Part shown: positions 1-7,115 of the stretch, piece by piece
Layout of the letters: each line of letters begins with the position of its first letter
How positions within the stretch are numbered: position 1 is the first letter of the stretch
NCBI GenBank assembly: GCA_041690035.1
Contig: JBDNFC010000030.1
Coordinates: 1-13,486, forward strand
DNA length: 13,486 nt
Source of the DNA: CALSPH01 sp041690035
Lineage (GTDB): Bacteria; Bacteroidota; Bacteroidia; NS11-12g; UBA955
Direction: 5' to 3'
Position numbers and translations under genes: made by a program
The notes under the pieces: generated by a model
Told to the model about the DNA's origin: nothing
The model's input: the letters and a program-made list of their open reading frames with translations, nothing else
Databases searched by the model: none

Positions 1-484
1 TCTTTTTACAATATTTTACTGTGTTTTTAAAAAAATTTGCTTCAGATTACACGTTAGCGTGCGCAATGTCAGTCAAAAATTCAATAAATACATGTGAGCT
101 AACAAGATTTTAATTTGCGAGAATAGCCGTTCCATTTTAACCTAATTTCCGCAATAGGGTTCGTCACGAAAATAAAAAACGCTAAAAATCAATGATTTAG
201 ATTTACTTTCTAATCCTTGAATATGGATTTGATGAAAAGATAGATTCTTGAATTTACTAAATTTTCAATTTCAGCAGAATCTCTAATGCAGTTTTTGGGT
301 TTCAGAATGAAAATCAAGAACGCGCTCGTGTTTGAATCAGTTTTGGCTATAGGCAGAGTCTCCTATGCCCAATCTGGGTTTAAATTAAGCTGCCTTCTTT
401 CAATCAACCTCTTGGTAAACTATGCTTCTTATACCTCTATCATCTGCAAAAATAGTTTTCTGTATTTATCTAGAGATTGTTTTA
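1..484. other. Gene-free left flank with small hairpins
   Basis: No reading frame here looks like a known protein. The only longer open frame (plus strand from 286) has no recognisable motif and runs into the 3' end of the E1 gene on the other strand. What can be seen are short inverted repeats: CACG-TTAG-CGTG at 50-61, AGATTCT/AGAATCT at 242-248 and 276-282, and two adjacent hairpins at 345-378. The base composition is patchier and locally less AT-rich than the other spacers, as in decayed accessory DNA, but I see no transposase remnant, tRNA or terminator with a T-run. It lies downstream of the E1 gene, so part of it may be the 3' UTR of that operon. Confidence 0.5.
345..378. repeat. Two adjacent hairpin-forming inverted repeats
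   Basis: The first stem pairs GGCTATAGG (345-353) with CCTATGCC (362-369), with one bulged base and an 8-base loop. The second overlaps its right end and pairs CCCA (368-371) with TGGG (375-378) around ATC. They lie about 110 bp beyond the stop of the E1 gene. Neither strand shows a run of T after the stems, so a classical intrinsic terminator is not supported. They may be a 3' RNA structure or a mobile-element remnant. Confidence 0.35.
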
Positions 485-2548
485 TCAATAAGACAATAGG
501 TCTAATAATGCGCTGTATACTTTATCTTCATTGGGCAACATTTCTTTTTCTAAACCAATATTTAGCGGAATAGCTGGCAAATTAGCCGCACCCAAAGTTT
601 GCACTGGAGCATCTAAATAAGTAAAGCAATTTTTTGCTATTCTGCCTGCAATTGCCTCGGCAAAACTATTTTGCAAAGTTTCTTCGGTCAAAACAAGCAC
701 TTTACTGTGTTTTTTTGCTTGCTCATATATGGCTTCTTCATCAATAGGATTCAAAGTTCTCAAATCCAGTATTTCGACACTTCCATTCAATTTTTTTGAA
801 GCAGCCATTGCCCAATACACTCCCATGCCGTAGGTAATAACAGTTACAGAATTGCCATCCGCTATTTGCTTATCATCAGCTGCTAAAACAATATTTGCCT
901 TGCCTAGTGGTATCATATAAGCCTCATCAGGTTCTGGACATTTTGCTTTTTCAGTGCCTGGCACTTTGCTCCAATACAATCCTTTGTGCTCAAACATCAC
1001 CACGGGATTTGGATCATAAAAAGCGGCTTTCATCAACCCTTTCATATCTGCAGCATTGCTTGGATAAACTACTTTTATTCCTTTTATTTGCAAAATACTG
1101 CTCTCTACAGTTCCGCTATGGTATGGCCCACCGCCTCCATAAGCGCCCGTGGGCACCCTTATTAAAGCTTGTATAGGATATTTGCCCATGCTAAGATAGC
1201 AGCTTTTAGAAAGCTCTGTAACCAATTGATTTATTCCAGGCCAAATATAATCTGCAAACTGAATTTCTACAATTGGTTTACAACCCACTGCACTCATGCC
1301 AGCAGTAGATCCAATAATATACGCCTCTTGTATTGGTGTATTAAAAACCCTAGATTTTCCATATTTACTTGCTAATGTAGCCGCTTCTCTAAAAACTCCA
1401 CCAAGTCTATGGCCTACATCTTGACCATAAAGTAACGCTTCAGGATGTTTTTTTAAAATTTCATCCATTGCAAATAATGCAGCATCTACCATCATTATGG
1501 CCTCTTTTCCAGCGGGTGTTCTTTCACCCACTTCTTTTACCAACTCTGTAGGCGCAAATTCATGTAAATAAAGCGATTCTGGAGCTGGTTCTTCTGCCAT
1601 TACTGCTTTTTCAAAAGCTGTCCTTATGGTTTTATTTGCATTTATTTGCATTTCATCTAAGGCTTCTTCTTTTTCATCCAAAGACATTAAAAATGTTTTT
1701 AATATTGGATAAGGATCATCTTTTTGCTGTTTAGCCAAATCATCTCTATACCACTCACTTCTTACACCACTAGTGTGATGGCCTAATAAAGGCACTTTGG
1801 CATGCAATAGCATAGGCTTTCTTTGTATTCTAACATAAGCCAATGCTTTGGCCACATCTTCATAACAGGTTACAAAGTTGTTGCCTTCTGTTCTAGCCCT
1901 CTTTAATCCTTTAAAACCTGCTGCATATTCATAAGCATCCATTGCCCTCATTTCATCTCCCGATGCACTGATACCCCAATCATTGTCTTGTACAAGATAG
2001 AGTATTGGCAAATCATGCAGCACTGCCATCTGCAGCGCTTCTGCCACTTCTCCTTCAGTCATTGAGCCATCGCCCAAAGAACATAATACTATTGGTAAAG
2101 GAATGGTATCTATTAAACCCTGGTTTTCCTTATATTTTATGCCATGTGCTGCGCCTGTTGCTGGTATTACTTGCATACCTGTAGCACTGCTTTGGTGTGG
2201 CATTTTTACAATATTTTCTCTTTTTAAACTTGGGTGTGCATAATAGGTTCTACCTCCAGAAAATGGATCATCTACTTTTGCAAGCAATTGGCACATTAAT
2301 TCATAGGGTTGCATGCCCACTGCAAGTAGAAAACTGTCATCTCTATAATATGGATAAGCATAATCGGTTGCCAAAATTTGTAACCCTACTGCAATTTGAA
2401 TGGCTTCATGACCTTTACTTGTGCTATGCACATACTTAGTTATGGTTCTATTTTCTTCATAAATATCTGCCATCGCCCTTGCTTTACACATTAGGTCAAA
2501 TGCAGAAAGCAATAGTATTTTATCCATTTTTACTTTTCCTTGATTCAT
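485..2548 (-). CDS. Fused 2-oxoacid dehydrogenase E1 alpha/beta subunit
   Basis: A single 687-residue chain carries both halves of a thiamine-diphosphate dependent E1 component, which decarboxylates a 2-oxoacid (branched-chain or pyruvate type) and passes the acyl group to E2 lipoate. The alpha half (about 10-330) has PYYRD at 66-70, the ThDP/Mg motif GDGS at 159-162 with its partner QDND at 187-190, and the HHTSG loop at 257-261. The beta half (about 345-687) has the Glu that activates the cofactor in TPIQEAYIIG (E408) and GPYHSG with H477. Fused E1 proteins of this layout are common in Bacteroidota. The first ATG directly follows the pheS stop (TAG then ATG). A second ATG at codon 8 (2525-2527) has AAGGAA about 8 nt upstream and could be the true start. 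No E2 or E3 gene is visible, so substrate specificity is inferred only. Confidence 0.93.
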   Translation of the reverse strand: MNQGKVKMDKILLLSAFDLMCKARAMADIYEENRTITKYVHSTSKGHEAIQIAVGLQILATDYAYPYYRDDSFLLAVGMQPYELMCQLLAKVDDPFSGGRTYYAHPSLKRENIVKMPHQSSATGMQVIPATGAAHGIKYKENQGLIDTIPLPIVLCSLGDGSMTEGEVAEALQMAVLHDLPILYLVQDNDWGISASGDEMRAMDAYEYAAGFKGLKRARTEGNNFVTCYEDVAKALAYVRIQRKPMLLHAKVPLLGHHTSGVRSEWYRDDLAKQQKDDPYPILKTFLMSLDEKEEALDEMQINANKTIRTAFEKAVMAEEPAPESLYLHEFAPTELVKEVGERTPAGKEAIMMVDAALFAMDEILKKHPEALLYGQDVGHRLGGVFREAATLASKYGKSRVFNTPIQEAYIIGSTAGMSAVGCKPIVEIQFADYIWPGINQLVTELSKSCYLSMGKYPIQALIRVPTGAYGGGGPYHSGTVESSILQIKGIKVVYPSNAADMKGLMKAAFYDPNPVVMFEHKGLYWSKVPGTEKAKCPEPDEAYMIPLGKANIVLAADDKQIADGNSVTVITYGMGVYWAMAASKKLNGSVEILDLRTLNPIDEEAIYEQAKKHSKVLVLTEETLQNSFAEAIAGRIAKNCFTYLDAPVQTLGAANLPAIPLNIGLEKEMLPNEDKVYSALLDLLSY

Positions 2549-3553
2549 CTATAAATGTTTAAACTGATTTAAAAAACGAACATCATTTTGAAACATTTGT
2601 CTAATATCTTTTATTCCATAGCGCAGCATTGCTAGCCTATCTATTCCAAGTCCAAAAGCATAACCACTATACTTTTCTGGATCTATATTACAGTTTCGCA
2701 TCACATTGGGATCTAGCATCCCACAGCCTAATACTTCTAGCCATCCCGTTCCTTTAGTTAATTTATAATCGCTTTCTGTACTTGTACCTAAATAGATATC
2801 CATTTCTGCACTGGGTTCTGTAAATGGAAAATAAGATGCCCTAAACCTAATTTCTCGCTCGCCAAATAATTTTGCTACAAAATGATATAAGGTTTGTTTC
2901 ATATCTGCAAAATTACTCTCCTCATCTATTACCAATCCTTCTATTTGATGAAAGAAACAATTAGATCTAGCGCTCACAGCTTCATTTCTATAAACTCTAC
3001 CCGGAGCAATGATTCTTATAGGGGGCTTATTATTTTCCATTACCCTCACTTGCACAGAGCTTGTATGCGTTCGCAAAGCAAATTCATTGTTTACAAAAAA
3101 AGTGTCCTGCATATCTCGTGCTGGATGATCTTCTGCAAAATTTAACGCACTAAAATTATGCCAATCGTCTTCAATCTCTGGCCCTTGAGCAATACTAAAC
3201 CCTAAATTTTTAAAAACCTCAATCACCTCTTGCTGCATTATACTAATTGGATGCTTTCCTCCTATTTTAATCGCTTCTGTGGGCAAAGTGCTATCAAGTT
3301 CATCTACAATACTATCGTTGTTATACAAATGTGCATAAGATTCAAATATGGCAGTTATTTCACTTTTTGTTTCATTGAGGGGTTTTCCAAAAATTCGTTT
3401 ATCATCTGCAGACATGTTTTTAAAATCTCCCAACATATTTTGCAAATCAGCTTTTTTTGATAAAAATTTTATGCGAAAATTTTCTAAATCTTCTTTCGTT
3501 TTTATTTTAACTGATTTAGCTTCTTCTAATATTTTGGATAATTCTTTTTGCAT
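2549..3553 (-). CDS. pheS: Phenylalanine--tRNA ligase alpha subunit
   Basis: This is the catalytic subunit of the (alpha-beta)2 phenylalanyl-tRNA synthetase, which charges tRNA-Phe in the cytosol. It has 334 residues, the normal length. Residues 1-85 form the basic and acidic N-terminal helical arm that contacts tRNA. The class II core follows: motif 1 around HPI (101-103), motif 2 GRVYRNEAVSARSNCFFHQ at 185-203, the Phe pocket segment FRASYFPFTEPSAEMD at 237-252, and motif 3 GYAFGLGIDRLAMLRYG at 297-313. The Ala of GYAFG (A299) corresponds to the residue that sets side-chain selectivity in the E. coli enzyme. The beta subunit gene pheT is not in the window, so the two are unlinked here. The ATG is preceded by an A-rich stretch and a TAAGTTTG -7 box. 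The E1 gene follows with zero spacing, so the two are probably co-transcribed. Confidence 0.97.
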   Translation of the reverse strand: MQKELSKILEEAKSVKIKTKEDLENFRIKFLSKKADLQNMLGDFKNMSADDKRIFGKPLNETKSEITAIFESYAHLYNNDSIVDELDSTLPTEAIKIGGKHPISIMQQEVIEVFKNLGFSIAQGPEIEDDWHNFSALNFAEDHPARDMQDTFFVNNEFALRTHTSSVQVRVMENNKPPIRIIAPGRVYRNEAVSARSNCFFHQIEGLVIDEESNFADMKQTLYHFVAKLFGEREIRFRASYFPFTEPSAEMDIYLGTSTESDYKLTKGTGWLEVLGCGMLDPNVMRNCNIDPEKYSGYAFGLGIDRLAMLRYGIKDIRQMFQNDVRFLNQFKHL

Positions 3554-3569
3554 TTTTTTAAATGGTTTG

Positions 3570-3577
3570 CAAACTTA
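3570..3577 (-). promoter_or_regulatory. Putative -7 box of the pheS promoter
   Basis: On the minus strand this reads TAAGTTTG, an exact match to the Bacteroidota -7 consensus TAnnTTTG. It lies 16 nt before the pheS ATG, which would give a leader of about 10 nt including an A-rich run next to the start. I see no clear TTG at the expected 19-21 bp further upstream, so the assignment rests on the -7 box alone. Confidence 0.5.
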
Positions 3578-3718
3578 CAAAATACCACAGACATTCTTAG
3601 TATAGATAGATATACACAAAACAATAATAATTATATAATTTTAAAATAAATATTAGTAATAGTATAGTCATGTGGATATGTTGATAGAACTGTAAAAAAT
3701 AAACTTATATACATTTTT

Positions 3719-3727
3719 TGTGTATAA
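3719..3727 (-). promoter_or_regulatory. Consensus DnaA-box-like site
   Basis: The minus strand reads TTATACACA, matching TTATNCACA at every fixed position. It lies at the edge of the most AT-rich segment of the spacer (3721-3790). Four further 9-mers within about 210 bp on either side differ at a single A/T position or at the last base and keep both C residues, which makes one isolated chance hit less likely. Confidence 0.45.
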
Positions 3728-3769
3728 TAATAATTTATAATATATTGATATTAAAGCAATTATAATAAT

Positions 3770-3796
3770 ATTAACATATTTTTAACCTATGTTAAT
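3770..3796. repeat. 9-bp inverted repeat in the AT-rich spacer
   Basis: ATTAACATA (3770-3778) is repeated in inverted orientation as TATGTTAAT (3788-3796), separated by 9 bases, with no mismatch. It lies between DnaA-like boxes. No T-run follows on either strand, so it looks more like a protein-binding site than a terminator. Confidence 0.5.
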
Positions 3797-3848
3797 TTCT
3801 ATTATTAACGTGTATAAAATGTGTTTTTAGTCTAATCTTTTGCACTGC

Positions 3849-3876
3849 TTTCCACAATTTTATTTCCACAATTTTA
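3849..3876 (+). repeat. Tandem 14-bp direct repeat TTTCCACAATTTTA x2
   Basis: Two perfect, head-to-tail 14-bp copies (3849-3862 and 3863-3876). Each contains TTTCCACA, which shares the CCACA core of a DnaA box but differs from TTATCCACA upstream of it. The placement, 30 bp before the lipoprotein stop and inside the AT-rich spacer, fits iteron-like or weak-box architecture. Confidence 0.55.
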
Positions 3877-3907
3877 TTTTCTTCTTTTATTTCAATCAAA
3901 TATAAGT

Positions 3908-5209
3908 TTATAGGTTTATATCCACATCCATTTTGTTGCCAATGTCTATAACTTTAGCATTAAACAGTACTTTTTCTATACTTGGCTTTAAGTTAGTAAT
4001 ATTTTTATCAAAAGTTCCATTATTATTTTCATCCATGTAAAGAAAGAGACTGTAAGAGCCTTTTGTTAAAAAATATTGTGTTTCTTGTGTTAAATCTATA
4101 AAATAGCTAAAAAATGCGTTTTTTAGTAATCCCCTAACTGGTATGTTATTTTCTCTTTTTATATTAAAAATAACACTACTCAAATTTTTATCGGCTGTTA
4201 ATTGCAGGTAAAGCAAAGTATCATTTTTAGCTTTAACTACTACTTGAGTATCTTTATAAACAGGCTTAACATACCATTTATTTTCTTTTAAAAGTGTAAA
4301 AAATGTTGTATCTAGTGTAACATTTTTATCGCTACTATTATTATAGATAAAGAGTGTATCGCCTCTAATTATATTGTTTGTCTTGTTAAATATAATGGTA
4401 TCCTTTAGGGAATAATTTATAAGATAGTTTTTATCTATTATGCCTTGATGGTTTCTATTTTGAAGTACATAGCTGTATTCATCTTTTAGCTTAAACTTGA
4501 TAACATCATTTATGGTATCTATGCCAATAATTTCTCTTCGATTATTGGAGATAAATATTTGATTAAATTTATTTGAGCTGTCTAAAGTTATATTGCCATA
4601 ATCATCTAGACTATCAAGTACTAGATTATTATTATTATCTCTAAATGCAAAAAGACTTCCACCCGATGGATTGCTGCAATATTTAATGCTATAATTGCTA
4701 TCCATCTTTACTTTTGTAAAATTAAAATTATATAAATCTTCTTTATTATTAAGTTTTAGATTGTTATAGTATAAGACAATATAGGTGTTTTCATATTTAT
4801 CCTTATCTTTAAAAAGTGTTGATATTTTTCCATTAATAGAAAAAGTGTCCTCAAATAAATATTGTGTGTAAAAAAAATTTTGTAGCACATTGCCTTCGTT
4901 AATATCCGCAAGATTGTCATTAAAATCAATTACCAATTTTTTATCGTTAGCTTGATGTTTTATTATTAGTTTATTCTGTCTGATAGTGTAGCTTGGTGCT
5001 TTTATTTGGTTAGTAATAATTGTGCCTTCATTTTTTATAGCCATATTTTCATCAAATGTTAGGATCACTTTATTCTTTGTTGTAGATTTATGGAGTAATA
5101 AGGGGGCAATGGTATCACTATCGCCACCCGTTATGGGCCTTGGATTGGTTAAACATTTTGAAAAAAGAATAATTATTAATAACAATGAAAAAAAGTTTAT
5201 TGATTTCAT
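3908..5209 (-). CDS. Lipoprotein with SbsA-like Ig domain
   Basis: A 433-residue envelope protein. Residues 1-18 form a lipoprotein signal peptide (KSINFF, then a hydrophobic run) ending FSK-C19. Lys at -1 is unusual for a lipobox, so lipidation is likely but not certain. After a short linker, DTIAPLLLHKS starts the Ig-like domain of the Bacteroidota family that normally reads DTxPP...EFDE. The diagnostic DFNDNLADINEGN segment is present near 115-127. Further beta-rich repeats follow, with two Asp/Asn-rich loops (RDNNNNLVLD and MDENNNGTFDKN) resembling calcium-binding loops. The family's function is unknown to me. The start ATG overlaps the mnmG stop by 4 nt (ATGA), indicating co-transcription and probably translational coupling. 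Codon usage is very AT-rich, with many Asn and Lys. Confidence 0.85.
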   Translation of the reverse strand: MKSINFFSLLLIIILFSKCLTNPRPITGGDSDTIAPLLLHKSTTKNKVILTFDENMAIKNEGTIITNQIKAPSYTIRQNKLIIKHQANDKKLVIDFNDNLADINEGNVLQNFFYTQYLFEDTFSINGKISTLFKDKDKYENTYIVLYYNNLKLNNKEDLYNFNFTKVKMDSNYSIKYCSNPSGGSLFAFRDNNNNLVLDSLDDYGNITLDSSNKFNQIFISNNRREIIGIDTINDVIKFKLKDEYSYVLQNRNHQGIIDKNYLINYSLKDTIIFNKTNNIIRGDTLFIYNNSSDKNVTLDTTFFTLLKENKWYVKPVYKDTQVVVKAKNDTLLYLQLTADKNLSSVIFNIKRENNIPVRGLLKNAFFSYFIDLTQETQYFLTKGSYSLFLYMDENNNGTFDKNITNLKPSIEKVLFNAKVIDIGNKMDVDINL

Positions 5210-7056
5210 TTTGTTATATTTAGGTATAGAATGCTTATGTCTGATTGCGAAACGCCTGATATTCTTCCTGCTTGCCCTAGATTTTCTGGTTTTATAGCGG
5301 ATAGTTTTTCTCTAGCCTCTGTTGAAAGAGAGGAGAGGCTGTGGTAGTCAAACGAAGGATTTAGTTTTATATTTTCTGATGCTTTTAGTTTATTTGCCAT
5401 TTCATTTTCTTTTGCCAAATAGCTTTCGTATTTTATATTCAATTCAGCGCCTAGCATTGATTCTTCTTCATATTCTTTAAAAGGATAAAAAGATTCAAAA
5501 TCAGTCAATTTTATTTGTGGTCGCAACAGTATTTTAGAAGCTGGCATGCGCTGATTGATTATACTTGTTCCTTGTTTTAATAAAATTGGATTGATTTCTT
5601 CTGGCGCAATACTTGTCTTGTTAAACCAATTCTGGATATCATCCATTTGCTTCAATTTTGTATTTAAGTTTTCTAGCCTGCTAGATTTTGCTAAAGATAT
5701 TTTATATCCTATTTCAGTTAATCGCTCGTCTGCGTTATCTTGCCTTAAAAGCAATCTATATTCAGCCCTGGACGTAAACATTCTATATGGTTCATCAGTT
5801 CCTTTATTAATTAGGTCATCAATTAATACGCCAATGTATGCTTGCGATCTATCGAGTACAAATGGTTCTATTTCGTTTATTTTGTTATGTGCATTAATAC
5901 CTGCCATCAATCCTTGGCAAGCTGCTTCTTCATAGCCTGTTGTACCGTTTATCTGTCCTGCAAAAAATAGTCCTTCAATTGCTTTTGTTTCTAAACTTGC
6001 TTTTAATTGAGTAGGGTGAAAAAAATCATATTCTATCGCATATCCAGGTCTAAACATTTTAGCATTTTTAAAACCCACTATTTCTTTTAATGCTTTTTGT
6101 TGAATGGCCATTGGTAAACTTGTAGAAAATCCATTTATATAATATTCTTGTGTATGCCATCCTTCGGGTTCTACAAATATTTGATGCCTATCTCTTTCGG
6201 CAAACCTGTTTATTTTATCTTCGATACTCGGACAGTAGCGTGGCCCAATACCTTGAATTGATCCGTTAAACATAGGGGAATCTTCAAACCCTTCTCTCAA
6301 TATTTCATGGACAATGCTATTTGTATATGTAATGTGGCAGTCTCTTTGTTTGGTAAGTTTGGGTGTATTTGTAAATGAAAATTTTGAAGGGTTAATATCT
6401 CCTTTTTGTGCCTCAATTTTCGTAAAATCTATAGTTCTGCCATCTACCCTAGGCGGTGTGCCTGTTTTCATTCGAGCATGAGTAAATCCATGTGAGGTAA
6501 GCTGTTCTGCAAAACTTTCTGAAGCTATTTCACCCATTCTGCCTCCTTTTGTTTTTTTTGTTCCTATGTGTATCGCGCCATTCATAAAAGTGCCTGTGGT
6601 TAGTATAATTGTGCTACAAGCTATTTTTATACCCATCACTGTTTCAATTCCCACAATTTTGTTATCTTTTATTTCCAATTTCTTTGCAGCATCTTGCCAA
6701 AAACTTATATTAACATTAGCTTCTAGCTGAAGTCTCCATTCTTCCGAAAATCTAAAACGATCGCTTTGTGCTCTAGGACTCCACATAGCAGCTCCTTTAG
6801 ACATGTTTAGCATTCTAAACTGAATCATTGTTTTATCAGTAACTATACCGCTCATGCCGCCCATTGCATCTATTTCTCTTACAATTTGTCCTTTTGCTAC
6901 TCCACCCATTGCTGGATTACAGCTCATTTTAGCGATAGTTTCCATATTCATCGTTAGCATTAAAACCTTGCTTCCCATTGTTGCCGCAGCATGAGCAGCT
7001 TCACATCCGGCATGGCCCGCGCCTACTACTATTATATCATATTTTTCAAATATCAC
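5206..7056 (-). CDS. mnmG: tRNA uridine-5-carboxymethylaminomethyl synthase subunit MnmG
   Basis: The FAD- and folate-dependent partner of MnmE that installs (carboxymethyl)aminomethyl groups on wobble U34 of several tRNAs. At 616 residues it is full length. Visible features are the FAD-binding GAGHAGCEAA (12-21), the conserved cysteine in MSCNPAMGG (C46), the signature GPRYCPSIEDK (271-281) with the second conserved cysteine C275, the signature GTTGYEEAACQGL (371-383), and the C-terminal LGQAGRISGVSQSDISIL (593-610) that contacts MnmE and tRNA. The start codon is GTG (7054-7056). It is preferred because the next residues IFEKYDIIVVGAGHAG match the family N-terminus and no ATG lies nearby. 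A TATTTTTG -7 box ends only 4 nt before that GTG, so the mRNA may be leaderless. mnmE is not in the window. Confidence 0.97.
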   Translation of the reverse strand: MIFEKYDIIVVGAGHAGCEAAHAAATMGSKVLMLTMNMETIAKMSCNPAMGGVAKGQIVREIDAMGGMSGIVTDKTMIQFRMLNMSKGAAMWSPRAQSDRFRFSEEWRLQLEANVNISFWQDAAKKLEIKDNKIVGIETVMGIKIACSTIILTTGTFMNGAIHIGTKKTKGGRMGEIASESFAEQLTSHGFTHARMKTGTPPRVDGRTIDFTKIEAQKGDINPSKFSFTNTPKLTKQRDCHITYTNSIVHEILREGFEDSPMFNGSIQGIGPRYCPSIEDKINRFAERDRHQIFVEPEGWHTQEYYINGFSTSLPMAIQQKALKEIVGFKNAKMFRPGYAIEYDFFHPTQLKASLETKAIEGLFFAGQINGTTGYEEAACQGLMAGINAHNKINEIEPFVLDRSQAYIGVLIDDLINKGTDEPYRMFTSRAEYRLLLRQDNADERLTEIGYKISLAKSSRLENLNTKLKQMDDIQNWFNKTSIAPEEINPILLKQGTSIINQRMPASKILLRPQIKLTDFESFYPFKEYEEESMLGAELNIKYESYLAKENEMANKLKASENIKLNPSFDYHSLSSLSTEAREKLSAIKPENLGQAGRISGVSQSDISILYLNITK

Positions 7057-7060
7057 TGTG

Positions 7061-7068
7061 CAAAAATA
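7061..7068 (-). promoter_or_regulatory. Putative -7 box for mnmG, 4 nt from its GTG start
   Basis: The minus strand reads TATTTTTG (TAnnTTTG), then CACA, then the GTG start. In Bacteroidota promoters transcription begins a few bases past this box, at or next to the GTG. The 15-nt string TTTTGCACAGTGATA is shared exactly with the start of the active M16 gene. No TTG is seen at the -33 position. The spacer to ybeY is only 59 bp. Confidence 0.55.
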
Positions 7069-7115
7069 TTGTTTTTTTATTGGTCTAAGGTCATTGTGTT
7101 CTAATAATATTTAAT

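Larger units (their letters stand above)
3554..3907. other. Very AT-rich spacer; candidate replication origin
   Basis: This gap between the lipoprotein gene and pheS has no gene. By hand count, 3601-3900 is about 17% G+C, and 3721-3790 only 10%. It holds TTATACACA (minus strand, 3719-3727), an exact match to the DnaA box TTATNCACA. One-mismatch copies lie at 3610-3618 (plus), 3671-3679 (minus), 3809-3817 (minus) and 3918-3926 (plus, just inside the lipoprotein gene). Weaker TTTCCACA boxes sit in a tandem repeat at 3849-3876, and a 9-bp inverted repeat lies at 3770-3796. Clustered boxes beside an easily melted segment are what an oriC looks like. Supporting context is mnmG and a parS-like site within about 4.3 kb. 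The alternative is an ordinary long AT-rich 5' region of pheS. The dnaA gene is not in the window. Confidence 0.45.

Noticed and set aside
476..497. Intrinsic terminator at the end of the E1 gene
   Set aside because: An ATTGTCTTAT/ATAAAACAAT stem overlaps the stop codon, but it has a mismatch, is almost all A/T, and no T-run follows on the coding strand.
286..573. Plus-strand 95-codon frame near the left edge
   Set aside because: No recognisable motif, no good promoter next to its start, and its end overlaps the conserved C-terminus of the E1 gene.
5555..5935. Plus-strand 126-codon frame within mnmG
   Set aside because: The mnmG frame on the other strand is fully conserved through this region; the antisense translation shows no motif.
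3554..7056. GC-skew switch around the candidate origin
   Set aside because: Hand counts on a few lines gave C over G on the plus strand in E1 and mnmG, but neutral or mixed values in the lipoprotein gene. Skew here follows coding strand, so it is not evidence either way in so short a window.
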